DNA from: SG8-30 sp963710135
GTDB taxonomy: Bacteria; Pseudomonadota; Gammaproteobacteria; Steroidobacterales; Steroidobacteraceae
DNA: 64,000 nucleotides
Reading direction: 5' to 3'
Assembly (NCBI GenBank): GCA_963710135.1
Contig: CAVPYY010000003.1
Location: 558,001 to 622,000 of the forward strand
In this document: positions 17,820 to 26,960 of the stretch, one piece after another
Numbering within the stretch: position 1 is the first letter of the stretch
Layout: each line of letters begins with the position of its first letter
Position numbers and translations under genes: made by a program
The notes under the pieces: generated by a model
What the model was told of the DNA's origin: nothing
The model's database searches: none
Seen by the model: the letters and a program-made list of their open reading frames with translations, nothing else

Positions 17820-18884
17820 GTGGCGCTGACATGGTTGCGGGCTGAACAGTTCCGGTGCCTGCAGGAGGTTGAGGTCAACCTCCATCCACGGCTGAATCTC
17901 TTTATCGGTCCAAACGCCTCGGGGAAGACCAGTCTCCTCGAGGCGTTGTTCTTTCTGGGGCGGGGCAGGTCCTTCCGGACGCGGCGCCTCGATACCCTGA
18001 TCCGCGAAGGGGAAAAGGCCTTCATGCTGGTGGGCCGGACCACCGGACTGGCGGGCGAAGTGACGCTGGGTGTGCGAGGAGCACGAGGCGGCACGGAGAT
18101 CCGTGTCGGCGGACGGGCGGCCGCGTCTGCGGCGGACCTGGCTGAACACTTCCCGCCACAGGTGATCGATCCCGAGATTCATAAACTCCTCGAGGAAGGC
18201 CCGGGTCGCCGGCGGCGCTTTCTGGATTGGGGAGTGTTCCACGTGGAACCTGCGTTCCTCATGACCTGGCAGCGGTACCACAAGGCGCTTCGGCAGCGGA
18301 ACGCGGCACTCAAGTCACAACTCGACGATGCGTCGGTCAGGATGTGGGACGAGGAACTGGCGGTAGCGGGCGAGGTACTCGGTGCGCAGCGGCGCCGATA
18401 CCTCGAGCGGCTGGCAGAGCCGCTGCAGGAAGTGGGTCAGGCCCTGCTGGGCGCCAAGGTCTCCGTTCGGTACCACACAGGCTGGGGCGACGACGCCTCG
18501 CTGGGCGACGTGCTGCGGGGCGATCTTGAACGGGACCGGCGCTACCGTGCCACGCAGCATGGGCCGCACCGGGCGGACGTCGTGGTTCGGGTGGCGGATC
18601 ACGCCGCCAAGGACCGGGTGTCGCGGGGGCAGCAGAAGCTGCTCGCCGCCGGGCTGACCCTGGCACAGCTGCGCCTGCAGGAGGCTGACAGGCCTGGCAG
18701 GTCGGCGCTGTTGCTCGACGATCCGGCGGCGGAGCTGGACCCCGAGAACCTGAGTCGGTTGATCGCAGCGGTCCGGGATCTCGACGTCCAGCTGATCGTG
18801 ACCTCCCTGCAGCAGACGGTGCCCGGGCTGACCGAGGCCGGCGCAGTGTTCCACGTGAAACAGGGGCGAGTGACGCCGGCCTGA
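17820..18884 (+). CDS. recF: DNA replication/repair protein RecF
   Basis: 354 residues from GTG 17820 (MALTWLRAEQFRCLQEVEVN). ABC/SMC-type ATPase motifs: Walker A GPNASGKTSLLEA near residue 30, signature SRGQQKLLAAGL near 265 and Walker B SALLLDDPAAELD near 295. It loads RecA at gaps with RecO and RecR. Unusually, two parS-like 16-mers fall within the coding sequence, at 18235-18250 and 18847-18862. Confidence 0.96.
   Translation: MALTWLRAEQFRCLQEVEVNLHPRLNLFIGPNASGKTSLLEALFFLGRGRSFRTRRLDTLIREGEKAFMLVGRTTGLAGEVTLGVRGARGGTEIRVGGRAAASAADLAEHFPPQVIDPEIHKLLEEGPGRRRRFLDWGVFHVEPAFLMTWQRYHKALRQRNAALKSQLDDASVRMWDEELAVAGEVLGAQRRRYLERLAEPLQEVGQALLGAKVSVRYHTGWGDDASLGDVLRGDLERDRRYRATQHGPHRADVVVRVADHAAKDRVSRGQQKLLAAGLTLAQLRLQEADRPGRSALLLDDPAAELDPENLSRLIAAVRDLDVQLIVTSLQQTVPGLTEAGAVFHVKQGRVTPA
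18235..18250. promoter_or_regulatory. parS-like site inside recF
   Basis: TGTTCCACGTGGAACC matches the ParB-binding palindrome TGTTCCACGTGGAACA in 15 of 16 positions. It is entirely within recF codons. Confidence 0.7.
18847..18862. promoter_or_regulatory. parS-like site at the 3' end of recF
   Basis: TGTTCCACGTGAAACA fits the parS consensus TGTTNCACGTGAAACA exactly. It is in the last 13 codons of recF. Confidence 0.75.
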
Positions 18885-19247
18885 GGGGAGATCTATCCAC
18901 AGCCCAGGGTAAGTCTTGAATCCCAATAGGCGGGGCGAGGTTCAGGTCGTACGGACAGAGCAGAAAGCGTCCCTCGGCGGCTGTCGTGGCCGGTGTTTCA
19001 CGTGAAACATCGACAGGCGAGCCCACCCACGCGAAGCGGCGGCCGGCCACCGCATCGGGGGAGGATTAACTTCAGGCCGGGCTCACGGCCATTCCATCCA
19101 CAGAGTTGTCCACACGATGCCGGCCCGACACCAGCGTCTGGATGGCGGTTCGGTGTGTTCGGGTAGTTATCCGGCCAAACCTCTGAAAAGTAAGCGAAAA
19201 GCCCTGAAGACTGGTATCATTGACCGGTTCTGCTGCCGGGGTATCGC
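18885..19247. other. recF-gyrB spacer with centromere and DnaA-box-like sequences
   Basis: 363 bp without a gene. It contains the perfect parS palindrome at 18994-19009 and three DnaA-box-like nonamers: CTATCCACA 18893-18901, CCATCCACA 19094-19102 and TTGTCCACA 19106-19114. The last ~60 bp before gyrB are A/T-richer and include TATCAT at 19215-19220, a possible -10 element for gyrB. Confidence 0.55.
18994..19009. promoter_or_regulatory. parS site, perfect palindrome
   Basis: TGTTTCACGTGAAACA is a full 16-bp palindrome identical to the consensus chromosomal ParB-binding site. It lies in the recF-gyrB spacer about 2.4 kb from the putative oriC, where origin-proximal parS sites are expected. 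Confidence 0.9.
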
Positions 19248-21668
19248 ATGAGCAACGACGACGTCTACGACTCCAGTAAAATCAAGGTCTTAAAGGGCCT
19301 CGAGGCGGTGCGCAAACGGCCAGGCATGTACATCGGCGACACCGATGACGGCACCGGTCTGCACCACATGGTGTTCGAGGTGGTCGACAACGCCATCGAC
19401 GAGGCGCTGGCGGGCCACTGCGATCGGGTCGTCGTCACCATCCATGCCGACGAGTCGGTCACCGTGACGGACAACGGCCGCGGCATTCCGACGGACATTC
19501 ACCCCGAGGAAGGGCGCTCTGCGGCCGAGGTCATCATGACCGTGCTGCACGCGGGCGGTAAGTTCGACGACAACTCCTACAAGGTCTCCGGTGGCCTGCA
19601 CGGCGTCGGCGTATCGGTCGTCAACGCGCTCTCCGAGACGCTGACCCTGAGCATCATGCGCGATGGCAAGTTGTGGCAGCAGGAGTACCGCCTCGGCGAG
19701 CCCCAGGGGCCCCTCACGGTGGTCGGCAAGGCCACCGATCGCGGCACCGTGGTGCACTTCAAGCCCAGCGACACGATCTTCACGAACATCGACGTTCTCG
19801 TACGACATGCTCGCCAAGCGACTTCGTGAATTGTCATTCCTGAATTCCGGTGTACGTATCGAGCTCCTCGACGAGCGCGACGACCGGCACGAGGTGTTCC
19901 AGCACGAAGGGGGCGTGAAGGCCTTCGTGCAGTACCTGAACCGCACCCGGGCGGCCACGCATCCGAACATCTTCTACTTCCAGACCCAGGAGGGCGCGAT
20001 CACCGTCGAAGTCGCGGTGCAGTGGAACGATTCCTACCAGGAGTCGATGTACTGCTACACCAACAACATCCCGCAGAAGGATGGCGGCACTCATCTCGCC
20101 GGCTTCCGCGCGGCGCTGACGCGCACGCTCAACGACTACATCGACAAGGAAGGCCTCGCCAAGAGCGAGAACGTCGGACTGACCGGCGACGACGCGCGCG
20201 AGGGCCTGACCGCCATCCTTTCGGTCAAGATGCCCGACCCCAAGTTCTCCTCGCAGACCAAGGACAAGCTGGTTTCGTCCGAGAGTCAAGGGCGTGGTCG
20301 AGTCCGCGGTGGCGGCCAAGCTGGAGGAGTTCCTGCTGGAGCATCCCGCGGACGCCAAGGCGATCTGCATGCAAGATCATCGACGCCGCGCGCGCCCGCG
20401 AGGCGGCGCGCAAGGCGCGCGAGATGACCCGGCGCAAGGGCGCGCTCGATATCGGCGGGCTTGCCCGGCAAGCTCGCCGACTGCCAGGAGAAGGATCCGG
20501 CCAAGTCCGAGCTGTTCCTCGTCGAGGGTGACTCCGCCGGCGGCTCCGCCAAGCAGGGTCGGGACCGGCGCACCCAGGCGATCCTGCCGCTGAAGGGCAA
20601 GATCCTGAACGTCGAGAAGGCGCGCTTCGACAAGATGCTGTCGTCGCGGAAGTCGGGACGCTGATCACCGCGCTCGGCTGCGGCATCGGCCGCGACGAGT
20701 TCGACCCCGACAAGCTGCGCTATCACCGCATCATCATCATGACCGACGCGGACGTCGACGGCTCGCACATCCGCACGCTGCTGTTGACCTTCTTCTACCG
20801 GCAGATGCCGGAGCTGATCGAGCGCGGCCACATCTACATCGCCCAGCCGCCGCTGTACAAGGTGAAGAAGGGCAAGCAGGAGCAGTACGTCAAGGACGAC
20901 GCCGAGCTCGACCGGCTGTTGCTGAATACCGCCATCGACGACGCGGCGCTGTTCGTCAATTCCGAAGCGCCGCCGCTCAGCGGACCCGGCCTCGAGACGC
21001 TCGCGCGCCAGTACATGGAGGTCCAGGCGATCATCACCCGCTGGTCGCGCCGCTATGACCGGCGGCTGCTCGAGGAACTGGTCAACGTTCCCATCATGGA
21101 TGTGGCGGCCTTCGCCGACAGCGCCCAGCTCGAACGATGGGTGGCCACCCTGCAGGCGCGCCTGAACCCGCCCGGCGAGGTGGTCAAGACCTTCCAGCTG
21201 AAGATCCGCAGCAACGACGCGGGGCAGCCGCAGCGCATCGACGTGCAGCGCATCGAGCACGGCGTCACCAGCGAGAAACCGCTGCAGCGCGACTTCTTCG
21301 ACTCCGCCGAGTACCGGCGCATCGCCGAGTTCGCCCGCACGCTGGCCGACTTCATCGGCCCGGGCGCCTACGTGACCAAGGGTGACGACAAGCGCGCGGT
21401 GGGCAGCTTCCAGGAAGCGATGGCGTGGCTGCTGGAGCAGGCCAAGAAAGGGCAGGCGATCCAGCGCTACAAGGGCCTCGGCGAGATGAACCCCGACCAG
21501 CTGTGGGATACGACCATCAATCCCGAGACCCGCCGTCTGCTGCAGGTGCGCATCGAGGACGCGGTCGCCGCGGACGACATCTTCACCACGCTGATGGGCG
21601 ATGCGGTGGAACCGCGTCGCGAGTTCATCGAGAAGAACGCGCTGTCGGTGGCAAACCTCGACGTCTGA
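19248..21668 (+). CDS. gyrB: DNA gyrase subunit B, interrupted by five apparent single-base indels
   Basis: The start MSNDDVYDSSKIKVLKGLEA and the GHKL ATPase motifs (EVVDNAIDEAL, GRGIP, GLHGVGVSVVNALS) are intact. The reading frame is then lost and recovered five times: an extra base near 19794, 20284, 20369-20371 and 20461, and a missing base near 20646. Stitching the frames gives an otherwise normal ~805-residue GyrB with the TOPRIM motifs EGDSAGGSAKQGRDRR and DADVDGSHI and a C-terminus NALSVANLDV. The indels sum to a multiple of three, so the terminal 310 residues are back in frame. Gyrase introduces negative supercoils and is essential, so local consensus errors are more likely than a true pseudogene. 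Confidence 0.92.
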
Positions 21669-21785
21669 GCCCCATCCGATGCCACCGGCCGGCCAGCCGA
21701 CCGCGGCGCGCGAGGCGCTGCCCTGGACGTCGAGCCGAAGGGCATCCACCAGCGCCCCGGGTCCGGCGCAGGGTAGGCTCGGCCC

Positions 21786-22550
21786 ATGCGTACCATCACG
21801 ACCACCGCCCGGCGCGGCTGGCGCCTCGCGCGCTCGATCGCGCTCTACCATGGCCAGCCCTGGCGCGGGCCGCGCCTCGCGCGCCTGTACCGGCCGTTCG
21901 TGCCGCCGGGCGGCCTGTGCTTCGACGTCGGCGCGCACGTCGGCGGCCGCACGCACTGCTGGCGCCGGCTCGGCGCGCGAGTCGTCGCGGTCGAGCCGCA
22001 GCGCGACTGCCTCGCAGTCCTGCGCACGCTGTTCGGGCGGGACGCGGGCGTGACACTGGTCGCGGCCGCGGTGGGGCGCGAGGAAGGAACCGCTGAGCTC
22101 TACGAGACGAGCGCCAACCTGACGGTCACGACCCTGTCGCGCGACTGGATCGCCGACGTGGGCCGCGACCCGGGCTTCGCCGGCCTCGACTGGCGCCCCG
22201 CCGGCGCCGTTGCCGTCACCACGCTCGATGGCCTGATCGAGCGCTTCGGCGAGCCGGACTTCGTGAAGCTCGACGTCGAGGGCTACGAGGCCGAAGCCCT
22301 TGCGGGCCTCGGCCGGCCGCTGGCCGCGCTGTCCTTCGAGTACGTGACCGCGAGTCCGGGCGGGGCGGAGGCCTGCGTCGCCCGTCTCGAGACGCTGGGC
22401 TGCTACCGTTACGCGGTGTCGCCCGGCGAGAGTCACCGCCTGCTCGACGGCTGGCTCGACCCGGCGGCGCTACGGCGACGTCTCGCCGACCGCGACCTCG
22501 TCGGCGCGTCGGGCGACGTCTACGCGCGCCGCATCGATCGCGGCGCCTGA
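21786..22550 (+). CDS. FkbM-family SAM-dependent methyltransferase
   Basis: 254 residues. The SAM-binding motif is GLCFDVGAHVGGRTHCW near residue 45, followed by VVAVEPQRDCLAVLRTLF and the FkbM landmark DFVKLDVEGYEAEALAGL near 160. FkbM enzymes usually O-methylate sugars or polyketides. The last 81 bases overlap the antisense 3' end of the sulfatase-like gene. It follows gyrB after 117 bp and marks the start of the extremely G+C-rich accessory block; substrate unknown. Confidence 0.85.
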   Translation: MRTITTTARRGWRLARSIALYHGQPWRGPRLARLYRPFVPPGGLCFDVGAHVGGRTHCWRRLGARVVAVEPQRDCLAVLRTLFGRDAGVTLVAAAVGREEGTAELYETSANLTVTTLSRDWIADVGRDPGFAGLDWRPAGAVAVTTLDGLIERFGEPDFVKLDVEGYEAEALAGLGRPLAALSFEYVTASPGGAEACVARLETLGCYRYAVSPGESHRLLDGWLDPAALRRRLADRDLVGASGDVYARRIDRGA

Positions 22551-24149
22551 ACCCGAGAACGCGCGCGCCAGCAGGCGCCGAAGCTCGCCCATCCTGCCGA
22601 GCGCCGCCTTCGTGGGCGCGAGTCCCGGCGCGAAGCCCGCCTCGACCAGCGTCTCGAGCACGTCGCCGCGGCGGCTGATGACGTGCATCGGCACCGTCCA
22701 TTCGCTCCCGGGCCCGCTCACGGCGGCCGGCGGCTGGTGGTCGCCGATGACGACCACGGTGAGCGCGGCCTCGGCGTGCCGCTCGAGGTAGCCGGCCAGC
22801 CACTGCAGCACGTAGGCGATGCTGTCGCCATAGGCGGGCGCGAGATTCGTCCAGTCGGGTGCCTCGGCGATGGCACGCTCGGCCTCGGCGCCGAATGGCG
22901 CCGGCCCGACCAGGCGCGCCCAGTCGGGCTGGTACGGCGGCGTCGGTCGAAAAGGCGCGTGGCTGCTGATGGTCGGGAAGAACACGAAGCGAGGGCGCCC
23001 CGCGCGCGGCTCGGCGTCGAGCCGCGCGAGCGCGAACTGGTCCGGGATCCGCCACCAGCCGAACCCGGGTCCGCGATAATCGAGCGCGGCCGCGTCGAGC
23101 ATGCGGTCGAAACCGTAGTAGGCGCCTTCGGGCCAGGCCTGCCGCAAGCCGGGCATCAGCGCGATCGTCTCGTAGCCGGCGTCGGCGAAATCGCCGACCA
23201 GCGTGGTGGCGTCGCCTTGCATCGCGCGCGCGTACGCGCCCGGGTCCGTCACGTCCCGGCCCGACAGCAGCGTCAGGTGCGAGAGCCAGGAACTGCCGCC
23301 GAAGGTCGGGGCCACGACGCTCGTCGATGCCACGCCGCGCCCGGTGCGCGCGATCGCCTGCCCGAGTCGCGCGCGATCGCCGGCGAGCCTTGCGGCGAAC
23401 GCCGGCTCGTCCAGCGTGACGCTGCCGTAGGACTCGAGGAACACGAGCAGCACGTCGTCGCCGGCCAGCGCCTCGAAGGAGTGGGCCTCGCCGGTCTCGA
23501 TGGGCGCCGCGGCGGCCGCGGGCCACCGGGCTTCGACGAATGCCCGCGTCACGACCGCGACCTGGTCGGCGAAGGTAGTCGACACGGGCAGCGAGAAGCG
23601 CAGCCAGCCCGGCGCGGGCGCATGGCCGGCGAGGCCCGCGAGCCAGGCCGCGGCGAGGGTGCCCGCGACGCCGGCCAGCACGCGGCGCTCCGCCGGGTGG
23701 ACCGCCGCGGCCGCCAGCCGCCGCCAGGCAAGACGCAGGGTCGCGAAGGCGAGGGCGGATGCGGCGAGCAGCGCCACGACGATGCCGAGCGCCGCGGCCG
23801 GCCCGGCCGCCACGGTGAGCATGCGCGCGACGTTGCCGAGGTGCCGCAGGTCCCAGTAGAGGTTGACAGGCCGGCCGAACAGGGCGGGCGCCGTGACCTC
23901 GAGGTAGCGCGCCACCGTGAGCAGTAGCCAGGCCGCGGCGAGCGCCGCCGGCAGCCGGACCGGGAGCGTGCCGCGCCACGCGGCCCACGCGAGGATGGCG
24001 AGCAGCGCCAGCGTCAGCTCGATCGAGAACTCCGGCACCGGCCGCACGCCGGGCGTCGGCCAGACGTTGTGGAAGGTCAGCGCGACGTTGAGCAGGCACA
24101 GCGCCGCCGCGAGGCCCGCCCACCGCGCAATGGCGCGGCGCTCCGTCAC
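22470..24149 (-). CDS. Sulfatase-like (alkaline-phosphatase superfamily) membrane enzyme
   Basis: 559 residues. About five hydrophobic segments occupy residues 8-185, and the C-terminal two-thirds is a periplasmic sulfatase-like domain: LLVFLESYGSVTL near 250 (metal-binding Glu), STSVVAPTFGGSSWLSHLTLL with the probable nucleophile Ser/Thr, FVFFPTISSHAPF and VVVIGDHQPPA (metal ligands Asp-His) near 480. The architecture matches phosphoethanolamine/phosphoglycerol transferases and LTA-synthase-like proteins rather than soluble sulfatases. With the adjacent CDP-alcohol phosphotransferase gene it may alter lipid or glycan head groups. It converges with and overlaps the FkbM gene by 81 bp. Confidence 0.82.
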   Translation of the reverse strand: MTERRAIARWAGLAAALCLLNVALTFHNVWPTPGVRPVPEFSIELTLALLAILAWAAWRGTLPVRLPAALAAAWLLLTVARYLEVTAPALFGRPVNLYWDLRHLGNVARMLTVAAGPAAALGIVVALLAASALAFATLRLAWRRLAAAAVHPAERRVLAGVAGTLAAAWLAGLAGHAPAPGWLRFSLPVSTTFADQVAVVTRAFVEARWPAAAAAPIETGEAHSFEALAGDDVLLVFLESYGSVTLDEPAFAARLAGDRARLGQAIARTGRGVASTSVVAPTFGGSSWLSHLTLLSGRDVTDPGAYARAMQGDATTLVGDFADAGYETIALMPGLRQAWPEGAYYGFDRMLDAAALDYRGPGFGWWRIPDQFALARLDAEPRAGRPRFVFFPTISSHAPFRPTPPYQPDWARLVGPAPFGAEAERAIAEAPDWTNLAPAYGDSIAYVLQWLAGYLERHAEAALTVVVIGDHQPPAAVSGPGSEWTVPMHVISRRGDVLETLVEAGFAPGLAPTKAALGRMGELRRLLARAFSGSGAAIDAARVDVARRADEVAVGETSP

Positions 24150-24156
24150 CGGCGCG

Positions 24157-24759
24157 TCACTCCCGGCGCGCCTCGAGCTCGATGATCAGCTCGACCTCGT
24201 CGCCGACCCAGCCGTTCTCGACCGCGTACATCATCCCGAATTCGCTGCGCCGGAAAGAGCCGCGCGCCGACACGCCCATCACCGTCGCGCGCTGCAGCGG
24301 CGACAGCAGCAGCGGGTAGGGCTCGCTCTTGTTCCAGGTGGCCTGCAGGGTCACGGGCCGGCGCTTGCCGAGCAGCTCGAGCTCACCCTCGATGACGAAG
24401 CTGCGCTCGCCGGTTCGCTTCGCGGAGCGGGCCGTGTACACCAGCCTCGGGTGGCGCTTCGCGTCGAGGAAGTCATCGCTGCGCAGGTGCTCGTCGCGCT
24501 TGTCGTGCGCCGTGTAGACGCTCGCCGCGTCGATCTCGATGCGCAGGTCGCCGAGGCGGCCGGCGTCGTCGTCGAAAACATAATCGCCGGTCACCCGGCG
24601 GAACATGCCGAGCGTCTTCGCGTAGCCGACGTGCTCGACGAGGAAGCCGACCGACACGTGCTCAGGATCAAGCACGTAGCGGGCAGGCTCGGCGCGGGCG
24701 GGCGTCGCGGCAAGAAGCAGCACGAGGCCCGCAAGGGCAGAGATACGCAGGTTCAGCAT
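24157..24759 (-). CDS. YceI-family periplasmic protein
   Basis: 200 residues from ATG 24759 with a clear signal peptide (MLNLRISALAGLVLLLAATP, then ARA). The mature part has the YceI beta-barrel pattern: YVLDPEHVSVGFLVEHVG, GMFRRVTGDYVFDDD, HLRSDDFLDAKRHPRLVY and the C-terminal GDEVELIIELEA. YceI proteins bind isoprenoid-like lipids in a long hydrophobic pocket. The start overlaps the end of the CDP-alcohol phosphotransferase gene by 7 bp, so the two are probably co-translated, and the sulfatase-like gene follows after 7 bp. Confidence 0.88.
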   Translation of the reverse strand: MLNLRISALAGLVLLLAATPARAEPARYVLDPEHVSVGFLVEHVGYAKTLGMFRRVTGDYVFDDDAGRLGDLRIEIDAASVYTAHDKRDEHLRSDDFLDAKRHPRLVYTARSAKRTGERSFVIEGELELLGKRRPVTLQATWNKSEPYPLLLSPLQRATVMGVSARGSFRRSEFGMMYAVENGWVGDEVELIIELEARRE

Positions 24760-25520
24760 CGGTAGGCCTCCTCTTCGAGGGGTGTGCGGGCCCGGCGCGC
24801 GAGCCAGGCAATGTCGGCGGCGAACGACCCGGCGAGCACGAGCAGGCCGGCCAGCGCGAGCGGCGCGCTCGCCGCGGCGGGCAGGAGCGGCGCAACGACC
24901 GCGAGCAGCACCACGATCTGCACCACGCAGACGACCTGTCGCCGACGGCGCGGCGGCAGCGGCCTTCGCAGCCATGGGGCGAGCCAGCCTGCGGCGACGA
25001 ACAGGTAGCGCATGAGGCCCGACAGCAGCACCCACGCGCCGGCGCGATCCCAGCGCCAGGCCAGCACCGCGAGCGCCATCACCAGCAGCGAGTCGGCCTC
25101 CATGTCAAAGCGCGCGCCAAAGGCGCTCTCGACACCATGACGGCGCGCGAGCCGCCCGTCCAAACCGTCCAGGACCGCCGCGAGGGTGCCGGCGATCACC
25201 GCGAACGCGGCGACCGCCCAGGATGCCGGCACGAATGCGAGGCCGGCGACGAGCACGATGGGCACGGCGCGCGCCAGAGTGACGGCATTCGCCGGCCCGA
25301 AGCGCGCATGCGGATGACGGCCCGGCAGGTGCCGGAGCACGGCGACGGCGCCCGCCGCGGCGATGGCGAGGCTCGCAGCCACGTACGCGCCGCCGAGGCC
25401 GAGGATCGCCGACAGCGCCACGGCGGCGGCGGCCGTTGCCGCGAGCGCGGCGGCGAGATGCCGCAGGGCGCTCGCGCGCAGCGCGTCGGCCTCGCCAGGC
25501 GCGGCGGTCTTCGGCATCAT
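24753..25520 (-). CDS. CDP-alcohol phosphatidyltransferase family membrane protein
   Basis: 255 residues from ATG 25520 (MMPKTAAPGEAD; the second Met is an equal candidate). Several hydrophobic helices surround the catalytic CDP-OH-P motif DGLDGRLAR...GARFDMEAD at about residues 130-155, in which all the conserved Asp and Gly positions are present. The family moves a phospho-alcohol from CDP-alcohol to an acceptor alcohol in membranes. It is divergent from the MDR dehydrogenase gene with 30 bp between the two starts, and heads a minus-strand unit with YceI and the sulfatase-like enzyme. The specific alcohol is not identifiable. Confidence 0.85.
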   Translation of the reverse strand: MMPKTAAPGEADALRASALRHLAAALAATAAAAVALSAILGLGGAYVAASLAIAAAGAVAVLRHLPGRHPHARFGPANAVTLARAVPIVLVAGLAFVPASWAVAAFAVIAGTLAAVLDGLDGRLARRHGVESAFGARFDMEADSLLVMALAVLAWRWDRAGAWVLLSGLMRYLFVAAGWLAPWLRRPLPPRRRRQVVCVVQIVVLLAVVAPLLPAAASAPLALAGLLVLAGSFAADIAWLARRARTPLEEEAYRC

Positions 25521-25550
25521 CTCGACGTCCCGGCGGCAGGAAGAGCGGAC

Positions 25551-26516
<966 letters not shown>

Positions 26517-26539
26517 TTCCCGCGACCGAGGAGCTCCCG

Positions 26540-26950
26540 ATGATGTACAGCGTCTGCGTCCGCGACCACGTGATGATCGCCCACAGTTTCCGCGGCGCGG
26601 TCTTCGGGCCTGCGCAACGGCTGCACGGCGCCACCTACGTCGTGGACGCGGAGTTCCGCCGGCCGGAGCTCGATGCCGACGGGCTGGTCGTGGACATCGG
26701 CCTCGCCACGCAGGCGCTGCGCGAGGTGCTCGAGCCGCTCGCCTACCGCAACCTGGACGAGCTGCCGGAGTTCGCGGGCCAGAACACCACGACAGAGTTC
26801 CTGGCCCGCGCGGTCTGGGACCGCCTCGTCGTCGCCATGGCGGCCGGCAGGCTGGGCCCCGCGGCCGCGGGCGTCACGGCGCTGCGCGTCGCCCTGCACG
26901 AGTCGCACGTGGCCTGGGCCGCCTTCGAGGCGCCGGTGCCGCGGCGCTGA
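26540..26950 (+). CDS. 6-pyruvoyltetrahydropterin synthase/QueD homologue with degenerate active site
   Basis: 136 residues from ATG 26540, preceded by GAGGAG. The T-fold pattern is recognisable: MIAHSFRGAVFGPAQRLHGA, TYVVDAEFRR, LDADGLVVDIGLATQAL, NTTTEFLARAVWDRL and VALHESHVAWAAFE. Compared with the family, the catalytic Cys before the second zinc-site His is replaced (GPAQRLHG) and HGH has become HGA; the first His and the C-terminal Glu persist. It is therefore a divergent member that may bind a pterin-like ligand or catalyse a different step. It follows the MDR gene after 23 bp and precedes the glycosyltransferase by 10 bp. Confidence 0.8.
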   Translation: MMYSVCVRDHVMIAHSFRGAVFGPAQRLHGATYVVDAEFRRPELDADGLVVDIGLATQALREVLEPLAYRNLDELPEFAGQNTTTEFLARAVWDRLVVAMAAGRLGPAAAGVTALRVALHESHVAWAAFEAPVPRR

Positions 26951-26960
26951 AGGGCGGCCC

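Noticed and set aside
19248..21668. gyrB as a genuine pseudogene or programmed-frameshift gene
   Set aside because: Essential gene, five scattered indels without slippery sites, and frame-corrected protein is normal; sequence error is simpler.
25137..25550. N-terminal extension of the MDR dehydrogenase frame
   Set aside because: Antisense to the CDP-alcohol phosphotransferase; family N-terminus begins at 25551.
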